The notes under the pieces were generated by a model that saw only the letters and a list, made by a program, of their open reading frames with translations, ran no database searches and was not told the DNA's origin. Shown piece by piece: positions 24,639-32,583 of a DNA stretch of 36,031 bases; within the stretch, counting starts at the first letter, position 1; each line of letters starts with the position of its first letter. The position numbers and the translations under genes are program-made. This stretch comes from Miniimonas arenae (GTDB lineage Bacteria; Actinomycetota; Actinomycetes; Actinomycetales; Beutenbergiaceae): assembly GCF_006351005.1 (NCBI RefSeq), contig NZ_VENP01000034.1, positions 1-36,031 of the forward strand, given 5' to 3'.

Positions 24639-25133
24639 TCAGACGGAGAAGGCCGGCGTCTCGTGGCGCAGGCCGCCCTCGAGGTCGAAGCGCAGGAGCG
24701 CGATGCCGGCCGGCACGTCGTGCAGCGCGAACCGGCCGTCGGCATCCACCGAGGCCGTGGCGAGCGGGACCTGCGGCCGACCGCCCCGGGCGGGCTCGCC
24801 GTCGGGCACCACGAGGCGCACGGTGCCGGCCGCGGCGGGGGCGACCCAGCCGTCGATCCGGCCGGGCGCGATCCGCAGCATGACGTCCAGCCCGCGGCCG
24901 GTGAACTCGATGACCGTGAGCTCGGCTCCCGCGGCGCGCACCCCGAGAGCCTGCGCGTCCGCCTCGGCGACGAGCGTGAGCAGCGCGTACTCGGTCTCGA
25001 GGTCCTCGGCGGCGCGGGCGGCCTCCACGACGGCGGCCATCTCGCGGTCGAGGCCCTCGGGCATCGGATCGAGGTCCTGCCACATCAGGGCCAGCCGGGC
25101 GAACAGCGCCTCGTCGCTCTCGTACGTGGTCAT
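24639..25133 (-). CDS. 164-aa regulator-like protein paired with the sigma factor
   Basis: The N-terminal half is acidic and helical (LDPMPEGLDREMAAVVEAAR, EDLETEYALLTLVAE), with the layout of proteins that often accompany sigma factors of CHAT operons. A middle segment reads LTVIEFTGRGLDVMLRIAPG and IDGWVAP. The C-terminal 50 residues (ATASVDADGRFALHDVPAG) look like a carboxypeptidase-regulatory beta fold. No zinc-finger HXXXCXXC anti-sigma motif and no membrane segment are present, so an anti-sigma role is only suggested by context. VPDGE near residue 110 carries a dispersed-word copy at 24796-24809. The start overlaps the sigma-factor stop (ATGA). Confidence 0.6.
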   Translation of the reverse strand: MTTYESDEALFARLALMWQDLDPMPEGLDREMAAVVEAARAAEDLETEYALLTLVAEADAQALGVRAAGAELTVIEFTGRGLDVMLRIAPGRIDGWVAPAAAGTVRLVVPDGEPARGGRPQVPLATASVDADGRFALHDVPAGIALLRFDLEGGLRHETPAFSV

Positions 25134-25762
25134 GCGACACCTCCCTGGGTGGAACCGGCGCCGGCCTCGAGGGCGGCGCGGAGCTTGGTGAGACAGCGGG
25201 CGCGGGTCGGCCCGATGCTGCCGACCGGCATGCCGAGGTGCTCCGACAGCGCGGCGTAGTCGGGTCGGTCGGAGAACGCGACGACGCGGAGCAGCCGCTG
25301 GCAGCGCTCCGGCAGGGAAGCGACGGCGGACCACAGCGAGCGGTGGTCCTCGCGCTGGGCGGCGAGGTCCTCGGCGGCCTCGCTCGCGGGCAGGACGGCG
25401 TCCCACGCCGCGTCGTCGGCGGGGACTGCCGTGCGGGCCAGGTCGGCCTCGCGGCGCAGCCGCCACGACTCCCTCCGGGTGCTCGTGACCAGCCATGACC
25501 CGACGGCGCGGGGGTTCTCGATCTCCGCCCGACGGCGGACCAGCGCCACCCACACGTCCTGGATGACGTCACGCGCGGTGTCCTCGTCGAGGCGGCACGC
25601 GCGGGCCACGTGCCACAGCACGGGGGTCATGAGGCGCACGAGCTCGTCGGCGCTCGCCGTCCCGTCGCGCCATGCGGTGAACGCGCCGGCGGCCTGCTCC
25701 CAGACGGAGGGCGGGTGGCCGCTCGGCGCGCGCTCGTCGCCCACGGTCGACATTGTCGTCAT
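25130..25762 (-). CDS. ECF-like RNA polymerase sigma factor
   Basis: A 210-residue sigma-70 family protein. Region 2 is visible as MTPVLWHVARACRLDEDTAR followed by DVIQDVWVALVRR; region 4 as SLPERCQRLLRVVAFSD, then DYAALSEHLGMPVGSIGPTR, the -35-binding helix-turn-helix. There is no region 1 or 3, as in ECF factors. Start choice is weak: ATG at 25762 or 25753, or a GTG further upstream; no strong ribosome binding site is seen. It is the first gene of the operon and probably drives its own unit or a stress regulon. Confidence 0.85.
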   Translation of the reverse strand: MTTMSTVGDERAPSGHPPSVWEQAAGAFTAWRDGTASADELVRLMTPVLWHVARACRLDEDTARDVIQDVWVALVRRRAEIENPRAVGSWLVTSTRRESWRLRREADLARTAVPADDAAWDAVLPASEAAEDLAAQREDHRSLWSAVASLPERCQRLLRVVAFSDRPDYAALSEHLGMPVGSIGPTRARCLTKLRAALEAGAGSTQGGVA

Positions 25763-26006
25763 GGTAGTGGTGAGGGCGCCAGGCCTTTCCTGATACACGG
25801 CCCTCTCGGCGCACGCCCTCGCGGCGCCGCCTTCTCGGCGTCCGCCCTCCCGCCCGGCGCAGATGCGTGCTGCGCGGTGAGCGAACGCCCGCCCGACCCC
25901 GCCTCGATGAACCACGTCCGCCCTCGCGTCGGTAATACACTCACCAAGTCGCCCGACCCGAGGCGACGGCGCCAGTCGCCACACTTGACGAAGCCGCGAG
26001 GTCCCC
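25763..26006. promoter_or_regulatory. divergent promoter region of the sigma and ATP-grasp operons
   Basis: This 244-bp gap separates divergent start codons. TAATAC at 25933-25938 is the only AT-rich hexamer and could be a -10 for the rightward operon; TTGACG at 25986 is too close to the ATG to be a useful -35. I see no convincing inverted repeats or an obvious sigma-specific site for the leftward operon. Confidence 0.3.
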
Positions 26007-28820
26007 ATGACCGATCTGCTCGCGAGCTATCGCGCCGCGGGTCCGGGTCACGACGAGATGCTCCAGTCCACGGGGGCCGCGCGCGAGGCGTGGGCGCTCA
26101 TGGCCGAGCTGGCCGGGCTCAGCGACGGGGTGCAGCTCGCGGACCGGGCGCGCGACGTCGCCGGGCTGCTGCAGGACAGCGGTGTGCGGCAGGGCGCCGG
26201 CCCTGAGGAGCGACCCTGGCTCCTCGACCCGATCCCCGTGCTCTTCGACGAGCACGAGTGGGCCCACGTCGAGGCCGGTCTCGAGCAGCGGGCGCTGCTC
26301 CTGGACCACCTGCTCACCGACCTGTACGGCGAGGCGACGCTGCTCACGAGCGGCGTGGTGCCGCCCGCCCTCGTGCTGGGGCACCCCGGGTTCGTCCGGG
26401 CGGTCAACGACATCCGCAACCCGGGGCCGCACCAGCTGTTCATGGTGGGCACCGACCTCGCGCGCAACGCCGACGGCACCTGGCAGGTCCTCGCCGACCG
26501 CGCCCAGGTCCCGATCGGCATGGGCTTCGCGATGCAGGACCGCCGGATCATCGCCGAGGTGCTCTCCGGGCTCTACCGCCGAGCCCGGATCCGCCGCGTC
26601 GGTCCGTTCTTCCAGGCCGTGCGCCGCGCGGTGCGCGAGGCCGCCCCCGCCGGTGCGGGACACAACCCGCGCGCCGTGCTGCTCACGCCCGGTCCGTTCT
26701 CGCCCGCCGCGTTCGACCAGGCCTACCTCGCCACGATGCTCGGCTACCCCCTCGTCGAGGGCGAGGACCTCGTGGTCGAGCGCGGCCGCGTCTGGATGCG
26801 CTCGCTCGGCCGGCTCGAGCCCGTCGACGTCATCGTGCGCCACCTCGACGCGGAGTACTGCGACCCGCTGGACCTGCGCGGGGACTCCCGGCTCGGCGTC
26901 GCCGGCCTCGTCCAGGCGGCGCGCGACGGCGTGGTGACGATCGTCAACCCGCTCGGCTCGGGCGTCCTGGACAACCCCGGGCTGCTCACCTACCTGCCCC
27001 GGATCGCGCGCCAGGTGCTCGGCGAGGAGCTGCTCATCCCCTCGACCGTCACGTACTGGTGCGGCGAGCGGTCGATGTGCTCGCACGTCATCGCCAACCT
27101 CGACCGGCTCGTGGTGCGCTCCACGGACGGGTCCCAGCCCGCGGTCCGCGGCTGGGAGCTCACGATCTCCCAGCGGGCCGACCTCGCGGTCCAGATCGCG
27201 GGCCAGCCCCACCTGTGGGTGGGCCAGGAGCGCGTCGAGGCGTCGACCACCCCCGCGGTGCACGGCGTGGCGCTCGAGGCGCGGCCGACGCAGCTGCGCA
27301 CCTACGCCGTCGCGAGCGGCGAGGGTTACCAGGTGATGTCCGGCGGGGTCGCGCGCGTGGCGCGTGCCGGCAGCGACGTCGTGGACCCCAGCCCCACCGA
27401 CGCCGCGAAGGACGTCTGGGTGCTCTCCTCCCAGCCGTACACCGTCACCGACCCGTGGGTCTCGGAGGACGCCGGACCGAGCCCTGCGCGCGTGCCGACG
27501 TCGATCTCGCCCGGTGCCGCCGAGGACCTGTTCTGGTTCGGCCGCTACACCGAGCGGGCCGAGGGCGTCACGCGCCTGGTGCGCGCCGTCGGGGACCGGT
27601 TCAACGACTTCGCCGCACCCTCGCAGCCGAGCGCGACGGCGTGGGCCGCCTCGCACGGCGGACGGCACGCGGGGCGTCAGTCCTCCGACGGCGTGGCGGC
27701 GCTCGCGGTCCTGTCCACCACCCTCATCGAGGTGCTCGGGCCGCACTCGCTGTCCGACCTCGTGCTCGACGCGCGCGCCGCGCCGTCGGTGGGGCACGCC
27801 GTCGCGCGCATGTCCCGGTGCGCGAACTCGGTGCGCGACCAGATGTCGACCGACACGTGGACCGCGCTGTCCTCGCTCGAACGTGCGCTGTCCACCGAAC
27901 GGCGCCGGCAGGAGCGCGAGGGCACGCTCGGCACCGACACCGACGTCACCGCGATCACGGCCCGCCTGCTCGAGGGGCTGCTCGCGATCGCCGGCATCCT
28001 CGCGGAGTCGATGGTGCGCGACGTCGGCTGGTGCCTCATGGACGCCGGCCGCCGGCTCGAGCGCGCCCAGCAGCTCCTCGACGTGCTGCTCGCGACCTTC
28101 CGGGTCGAGCGCGACGCGGCGGTGGACACGCTCGTGCTCGAGTCCGTGCTGATCGCGCACGAGAGCGTCATCACCTACCGCCGCCGCTACCAGGCCACGG
28201 CCTCGGTCGAGACGGTGCTCGACCTCCTCCTCAAGGACGCGACGAACCCGCGCTCGCTGCGGTTCCAGCTGCGCAAGCTGGCCGACGTCCTGGCGCAGGT
28301 CCCCGCGTCTGCGCGCTCGACGTCGACCCGCGACTCCCTGCTCGCCGACGTCCAGGACCTCCTCGAGGAGATGGACACGGGCGCGGCGTCCGAGCCCGAC
28401 GGCGAGGGGCACCGCACGCGCCTGGCCGAGAGCCTGGAGTCGATGCGGTGGCGCCTGCGGGAGCTGGGCGAGGAGATCGCGCGGGTGCACTTCACCCACC
28501 CGGTGCCCGTGCCGTGGCTCGACGCGTCCGGCACGTTCGCGCCGGTCCCGGGCGGGTCGGCGGGGGGTTCTCCGGGCGGTCTGCCGGGTGCCGGTGCGGC
28601 GGGCGACGGACGGACGACGGCGAGCCTCGCCGTCGGGCCCGACGGCGCCACTGCCGGCGCTGGGTCGGGCGGCGCGACGGGCTCCTCGGTGGGGACGGTC
28701 ACCGCCGGCGCGGGCGCGCCGACCGCGGCCGGAGCCGGACCCGCGACGGCGAGCTCCGCCGTCGGGCACGACGGCGAAGCCGTCTGGAGCGAGCCCGGCC
28801 GCGGGAGGGGGGAGTCGTGA
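26007..28820 (+). CDS. circularly permuted ATP-grasp / alpha-E fusion protein
   Basis: A 937-residue fusion. Residues 1 to about 490 match the circularly permuted type 2 ATP-grasp family (HPGFVRAVNDIRNPGPHQLF, MGFAMQDRRIIAEVL, LLTPGPFSPAAFDQAYLA, VNPLGSGVLDNPGLL). From about 500, AAEDLFWFGRYTERAEG opens an alpha-E helical domain (to about 840, WRLRELGEEIARVHFTHPVP). The final 95 residues or so are a Gly/Ala/Thr-rich tail with dispersed-word relatives, probably disordered. The ATP-grasp part suggests ATP-dependent ligation of a carboxylate and an amine; product unknown. These two domains with a transglutaminase-like protein form a recurrent bacterial gene trio, often as separate genes. Start ATG follows GAGG. 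Confidence 0.88.
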   Translation: MTDLLASYRAAGPGHDEMLQSTGAAREAWALMAELAGLSDGVQLADRARDVAGLLQDSGVRQGAGPEERPWLLDPIPVLFDEHEWAHVEAGLEQRALLLDHLLTDLYGEATLLTSGVVPPALVLGHPGFVRAVNDIRNPGPHQLFMVGTDLARNADGTWQVLADRAQVPIGMGFAMQDRRIIAEVLSGLYRRARIRRVGPFFQAVRRAVREAAPAGAGHNPRAVLLTPGPFSPAAFDQAYLATMLGYPLVEGEDLVVERGRVWMRSLGRLEPVDVIVRHLDAEYCDPLDLRGDSRLGVAGLVQAARDGVVTIVNPLGSGVLDNPGLLTYLPRIARQVLGEELLIPSTVTYWCGERSMCSHVIANLDRLVVRSTDGSQPAVRGWELTISQRADLAVQIAGQPHLWVGQERVEASTTPAVHGVALEARPTQLRTYAVASGEGYQVMSGGVARVARAGSDVVDPSPTDAAKDVWVLSSQPYTVTDPWVSEDAGPSPARVPTSISPGAAEDLFWFGRYTERAEGVTRLVRAVGDRFNDFAAPSQPSATAWAASHGGRHAGRQSSDGVAALAVLSTTLIEVLGPHSLSDLVLDARAAPSVGHAVARMSRCANSVRDQMSTDTWTALSSLERALSTERRRQEREGTLGTDTDVTAITARLLEGLLAIAGILAESMVRDVGWCLMDAGRRLERAQQLLDVLLATFRVERDAAVDTLVLESVLIAHESVITYRRRYQATASVETVLDLLLKDATNPRSLRFQLRKLADVLAQVPASARSTSTRDSLLADVQDLLEEMDTGAASEPDGEGHRTRLAESLESMRWRLRELGEEIARVHFTHPVPVPWLDASGTFAPVPGGSAGGSPGGLPGAGAAGDGRTTASLAVGPDGATAGAGSGGATGSSVGTVTAGAGAPTAAGAGPATASSAVGHDGEAVWSEPGRGRGES

Positions 28821-29851
28821 TCCGCAGGCGCGAGGACGTGCAGACCCCGCGGCACTACCGGCTGGCGCACCGCACGACGTACACCTACCCCGAGGTCGTG
28901 ACGAGCTCGTACGGGCGGGCGGTCATGCTGCCGCGCGAGGGCGGCGGGCAGCACGTCGTGACGTCGGCGCTGCACATCTCCCCGACCGCGGCGGAGATCG
29001 GGGAGCACAAGGACTTCCACGGCAACAGGTCCTCCTACTTCGTGGTCGACACCGAGCACACCGTGCTCGAGGTGCTGGCGGAGTCCGTGCTGACGGTGAC
29101 GCGCAAGCAGGCGCAGGTCGACCGGATGCCGATGATCTCGTGGTCGCAGGCCGCGGAGGTCACGCACACGCTCGGCTCGCCCGGGCGGGGGAGCTCGGCG
29201 GCGTCGCACGGGATCGGGGGCAACGCCGTGATCGCGGTGTCGGAGGCGACGCTCGCCTCGGACATGGTGGACGTCACCGAGGAGGTGCGGGAGTTCGCTG
29301 CGCCGTCGTTCGGGCCGGGGACCCCGCTCGCGCACGTGATCGCCGACCTGTGCACGCGGATCCACGACGAGCTGGAGTACAAGTCCGGCTCGACCACCGT
29401 GCGCACCACGCTGCCCGAGCTCCTCGCGCAGCGGCAGGGCGTGTGTCAGGACTTCGCGCACCTCATGATCGGCTGCATGCGGTCGATGGGACTCGCCGCG
29501 CGCTACGTCTCCGGGTACATCGAGACGAACCCGCCGCCCGGGCGGCCGAAGCTGCGCGGCGTGGACGCCTCGCACGCGTGGGCCTCGGTGTGGGTGCCGG
29601 GCGGCGGCTGGCTGCACGTGGACCCCACGAACGACCAGTTCATCGACAACCGCTACGTGGTCCTCGGCTGGGGCCGGGACTACCGCGACGTCTCACCGCT
29701 GCGCGGCATCGTGTTCACGGAGGGGCGCGGGTCGTCGCTGTCGGTGGGGGTCGACCTCATGGAGCTCACGCAGGAGGAGCTCGAGGAGGTGCGGTCCTCG
29801 CACGCGGCGACGGCTGCGGCGGGGGTCGGGGCGGCGCGCGCGCGGCGGTAG
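28817..29851 (+). CDS. transglutaminase-like cysteine protein
   Basis: A 344-residue protein with an N-terminal transglutaminase-associated beta domain (HYRLAHRTTYTYPEVV) and a transglutaminase-like core: Cys210 in QGVCQDFAHLM, His253 in DASHAWASVW and Asp269 in HVDPTND. No signal peptide, so it is cytoplasmic; such proteins generally act as peptidases or amidases. The GTG start overlaps the stop of the ATP-grasp/alpha-E gene (GTGA), so the products are probably made together and may make and cleave the same amide or peptide bond. That link is inference. Confidence 0.88.
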   Translation: MIRRREDVQTPRHYRLAHRTTYTYPEVVTSSYGRAVMLPREGGGQHVVTSALHISPTAAEIGEHKDFHGNRSSYFVVDTEHTVLEVLAESVLTVTRKQAQVDRMPMISWSQAAEVTHTLGSPGRGSSAASHGIGGNAVIAVSEATLASDMVDVTEEVREFAAPSFGPGTPLAHVIADLCTRIHDELEYKSGSTTVRTTLPELLAQRQGVCQDFAHLMIGCMRSMGLAARYVSGYIETNPPPGRPKLRGVDASHAWASVWVPGGGWLHVDPTNDQFIDNRYVVLGWGRDYRDVSPLRGIVFTEGRGSSLSVGVDLMELTQEELEEVRSSHAATAAAGVGAARARR

Positions 29852-29892
29852 GGCTGGGGTTGTGGCGCGGCGGTAGCCGTGGGTGCGACCGC

Positions 29893-30044
29893 GGTGACGC
29901 GAGAGCGAATCTGCGTTCCGTCACAGCGACTCGAGCGATGACCGTCCGATCGCTCAGGCCTGTGACCTGCGGCGATGCCCGCTGTGCGCCCAGCAGTGCC
30001 AGGTCAGTCGCTGTGGCGTCACGGCCAGTCGCTGTGGCGTCACG
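29893..30044 (+). repeat. structured element 2 of the TGACCTG-core family, 152 bp
   Basis: Two related 19-bp words start at 29893 (GGTGACGCGAGAGCGAATC) and 29914 (CGTTCCGTCACAGCGACTC), 21 bp apart. Two inverted copies, AGTCGCTGTGGCGTCACG, start at 30006 and 30027, again 21 bp apart. Between them lie a small hairpin (GAGCGAT/ATCGCTC, 29932-29955) and the core TGACCTGCGGCGATGC at 29963-29978, whose GACCTG can pair with CAGGTC at 29999-30004. The element sits between the transglutaminase gene and the AbiEi/DUF559-type gene, of which it is the left flank. Confidence 0.85.
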
Positions 30045-30137
30045 CGCGGGCCCATCTGCCGTCGGACTGGAGACGCATCTGTCACCCCGCCTGCCTCGGG
30101 CTGGAGGCGCTCCCGTCGGCCCGTGTGCTTCACAGAC

Positions 30138-30173
30138 TGTCCCCACAACCGCAGCGGGACCGGTCATCCACAG
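30138..30173 (+). other. two DnaA-box-like words upstream of the AbiEi/DUF559 gene
   Basis: TGTCCCCACA (30138-30147) and TCATCCACAG (30164-30173) each resemble the TTRTCCACA DnaA box with one or two mismatches. They lie 50-85 bp before the ATG. A binding function is speculative. Confidence 0.3.
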
Positions 30174-30223
30174 ACTTGAGGCTCGCCGCCGCGGTCCGCG
30201 CGCGTCGCGGGTGTGCTGAAGCC

Positions 30224-31234
30224 ATGAACTCCGCAGAACAGCAGGGCGTGCTCGGCGAGCTGCGTCGACGCGGGGGCGCCGCGCGCGTGCACGAGCTCGC
30301 GGCGACGCCCCATCTGATCCGACTGTGTGTCGCGCGCGGTGACCTCGTGCGCATCGAGCGCGGCTGTGTGGCGCTGCCCGACGCCGCGCGCGCGTTCGCG
30401 CTCGCCGCCCAGCAGAACGGCCTCGTCTCGTGCGTGTCTCGGCTGCACCTGCTCGGCGTCCAGGTTCCGGGCGATCCGGACGTCGTCCACGTCTCCGTGC
30501 CCACGCACCGGGGTCACGCCAAGGCCTTGCCCGACGGCGTGGTGCGCCATCACGAGGAGGCCCAGCGTGACGGCGAGCTCCGCGCCACGAGGTTCGTGGA
30601 CGCCGTCGTTCGCGCGGTGCTGTGCCTCGTGCACTCCGGGACGTACGACCTCGCGGTCGGAGTCGTCGACCAGAGCCTCCGTCGGGTGCCGCCCGGCAAG
30701 GTGGGCGCGGTGCGGCGCTACGTTCTCGCGCAGGTTGCCCGGACGTCGGTCGCGCTGGCTCGGGCACTCGACGACGACATCGACCGGCGCGCTCGCGCCT
30801 TGCGCGAGACCGAGGTGAGGCTCGTGCTGCGGCGGGGTGGGCTCGCCGTCGCACCCGGGATCGAGATCCCGACCGTCGGTGAGGTGGACATGCTCGTCGA
30901 CGGCCTGCTGATCACGGAGATCGACGGGTTCGCGTATCACCGCGATCGCGTGCTTTACCGGAAGGACCGACGGCGCGACCGCACGGCGCTGGACCTGACT
31001 CTGCTCACGCATCGGTACGCGTGGGAGGACAGCGACCCGCTTGCCGTGCTCGCGCGCACGAGAAGTCGCCTCGTGACGATGACGGGACCGTTGCCGTTCG
31101 CCGAGCACGTCTCGGACGAGCTGCGTGCCGGCGTCGAGGCGCTGCGGAGCGCTGCGGTCGAGCCGCGGAACCGGGTGGTGGGAGCCCGGCACCTGACCGG
31201 CGCAGCTCGGGCCGCTGTCGTGTGGCCGGTGTGA
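30224..31234 (+). CDS. AbiEi-type winged-helix / DUF559 (Vsr-like) putative nuclease
   Basis: A 336-residue protein. Residues 1-60 resemble the AbiEi antitoxin winged helix (LGELRRRGGAARVHELAA, then CVARGDLVRIERGCVALPD). A middle helical part follows, and residues 190-275 carry a DUF559-like PD-(D/E)XK core: Glu196 (ETEVRLVLRRGGL), Asp222 (GEVDMLVDG), then Glu232 and Asp234 (ITEIDGFAYH), with RKDRRRDRTAL after it. Such genes occur in many copies in actinobacteria without a partner toxin; function is unknown. The region has no strong ribosome binding site. The gene is bracketed by two 152-bp elements of the same family. Confidence 0.75.
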   Translation: MNSAEQQGVLGELRRRGGAARVHELAATPHLIRLCVARGDLVRIERGCVALPDAARAFALAAQQNGLVSCVSRLHLLGVQVPGDPDVVHVSVPTHRGHAKALPDGVVRHHEEAQRDGELRATRFVDAVVRAVLCLVHSGTYDLAVGVVDQSLRRVPPGKVGAVRRYVLAQVARTSVALARALDDDIDRRARALRETEVRLVLRRGGLAVAPGIEIPTVGEVDMLVDGLLITEIDGFAYHRDRVLYRKDRRRDRTALDLTLLTHRYAWEDSDPLAVLARTRSRLVTMTGPLPFAEHVSDELRAGVEALRSAAVEPRNRVVGARHLTGAARAAVVWPV

Positions 31235-31257
31235 GCGTCAGGTCGATCGAACCGGCA

Positions 31258-31409
31258 CGTGACGGGAGAGCGACTCTGCTTCACGCCACAGCGACTCCAC
31301 ACGTTGTGACCGCGGGTCGCGACGCGCTGACCTGTGGCTTTGCCATGGGACCGCGCGCGAAGAGCCGTTGAGTCGCTCTCCCGTCACGCGGAGTCGCTGT
31401 GGCGTCACG
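31258..31409 (+). repeat. structured element 3 of the TGACCTG-core family, 152 bp
   Basis: Words CGTGACGGGAGAGCGACTC (31258) and CTTCACGCCACAGCGACTC (31279) are 21 bp apart; inverted copies GAGTCGCTCTCCCGTCACG (31370) and GAGTCGCTGTGGCGTCACG (31391) are 21 bp apart. The core variant TGACCTGTGGCTTTGC is at 31328-31343, 30 bp after the second word exactly as in element 2. Total length is also 152 bp. It lies right after the putative nuclease gene and ends 31 bp before the PfkB gene. Confidence 0.87.
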
Positions 31410-31428
31410 CTGCAGGTGGCGTGCGCGG

Positions 31429-31434
31429 CAGGAT
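31429..31434 (+). promoter_or_regulatory. -10-like CAGGAT, leaderless-type start
   Basis: CAGGAT (NANNNT pattern) ends 6 nt before the GTG of the PfkB-family gene; there is no ribosome binding site in between. Confidence 0.35.
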
Positions 31435-31440
31435 GGCCCC

Positions 31441-32361
31441 GTGGCCGCGACCCCGTTCGGACTGTTCGCCGGTCTGGCGACCCTCGACGTCGTGCACCAC
31501 GTCCACCGACCGCCCGGCCCGGACGAGAAGGTCACGGCGACGGCGACCTACGTCGCGGCGGGCGGACCCGCGGCCAACGCGGCTGTCACGTTCGCGGCGC
31601 TGGGTGGCCGGGCCGTGCTCACCACCGTGCTGGGGTCCGGTGCCGTGGCCGACCTCGTCCGGGCGGACCTGCTGCGCTATGGCGTCGAGGTCCTCGACCT
31701 CGCCCTTCCCGGCACGGCCCTCACCCCACCCGTCTCGGCGATCACGGTGACGGCGGGCACGGGCGAGCGCAGCGTCGTCGGGTCGGACGCCCGCGGTGCG
31801 CCCGACGTCGAGCCGTCCGCCCACCTGCTCGCGCGCCTGGGCGCAGCGGACGTCGTGCTGCTCGACGGGCACCACCCGCGCCTCGCGGTCGGCATCGCCC
31901 GGGCCGCGCACGACGCGGGCGTGCCCGTCGTCGTCGACCTCGGTCGCTGGAAGCCGGTCTTCGACGACCTCGCCCCGCTCACCACCCACGCCGTCTGCTC
32001 GGCCGGCGTCCGCCCGCCGGGCGCCACCTCCGCCGCGGACACCGCCGCCCACCTGCGCCGACGCGGGGTCCCGGTGGTGGTCGCCACCGCGGGCGCCGGC
32101 CCCGTCCGCCTGTGGTCCGTGATGCCCGACGGCGAGCCCGCCTCGGGCCTCGACCTCGCCGACATGGCGGTTCTCGTCGAGGTGCCGACCGTCCCCGCGG
32201 TGGACACCCTCGGGGCGGGCGACGCGTTCCACGGCGCGTACGCCTTCGCCGTCGCGCACGGGGCCGGTGCCGTGGAGGCGGCGCGGCTCGGCGTCGAGGT
32301 GGCGGCCGAGCGGGTCCAGCACGCGGGACCGCGCGCTTGGCTCGCGGCGCTGCGCCGGTAG
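31441..32361 (+). CDS. PfkB-family carbohydrate kinase
   Basis: A 306-residue ribokinase-like protein. AAGGPAANAAVTFAALGG near the N-terminus is the substrate-binding signature and DTLGAGDAFHGAYAFAVAHG near the C-terminus holds the catalytic Asp of GAGD. The substrate cannot be told from sequence; it is not linked to the inositol operon. A segment reading MPDGEPASG (word copy at 32122-32135) lies in a loop before the last strand and looks like an insertion compared with the usual compact fold. The GTG at 31441 is chosen because the first strand starts right after it. Confidence 0.85.
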   Translation: MAATPFGLFAGLATLDVVHHVHRPPGPDEKVTATATYVAAGGPAANAAVTFAALGGRAVLTTVLGSGAVADLVRADLLRYGVEVLDLALPGTALTPPVSAITVTAGTGERSVVGSDARGAPDVEPSAHLLARLGAADVVLLDGHHPRLAVGIARAAHDAGVPVVVDLGRWKPVFDDLAPLTTHAVCSAGVRPPGATSAADTAAHLRRRGVPVVVATAGAGPVRLWSVMPDGEPASGLDLADMAVLVEVPTVPAVDTLGAGDAFHGAYAFAVAHGAGAVEAARLGVEVAAERVQHAGPRAWLAALRR

Positions 32362-32583
32362 CCCGCCCGATCGCGTGCGTTCGTCGTCGAGGTGGCGGCT
32401 GCGGGGGTGGGTCACGTCCCGAGCGTGCCCCTGGAACGCACGGCGCGGGGGACGGACCCGGGCCCGTGCCGTCCGCCGCCCTCGTGTGCACGAGCCGTGC
32501 ACCTCGTGGGGACAGCATGGAGGGAAGGCGCATACGTCGGGGGACACCGGGCGCTCGCGCGGCGCCGTCGTTAGGGTTCGGGG
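32362..32583. promoter_or_regulatory. intergenic region with leaderless -10 before the LCP gene
   Basis: This 222-bp gap ends with TAGGGT at 32572-32577, 6 nt before the GTG of the LCP gene, a likely leaderless -10. Further up, GTGCACGAGCCGTGCAC near 32487-32503 forms a short hairpin that could end the PfkB transcript. No ORF here looks real. Confidence 0.4.

Noticed and set aside
25941-28769. Long open frame of 942 codons on the minus strand opposite the ATP-grasp gene
   Set aside because: It is an Arg/Gly/His-rich shadow of the plus-strand gene, a common effect of high third-position GC, and contains no recognisable domain.
30224-31234. AbiE toxin-antitoxin operon
   Set aside because: The N-terminal domain resembles AbiEi, but no AbiEii-type nucleotidyltransferase toxin gene lies on either side.
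29893-31409. Classical insertion sequence with terminal inverted repeats
   Set aside because: There is no transposase, no target-site duplication that I can see, and the flanking elements are each internally inverted rather than inverted with respect to one another.
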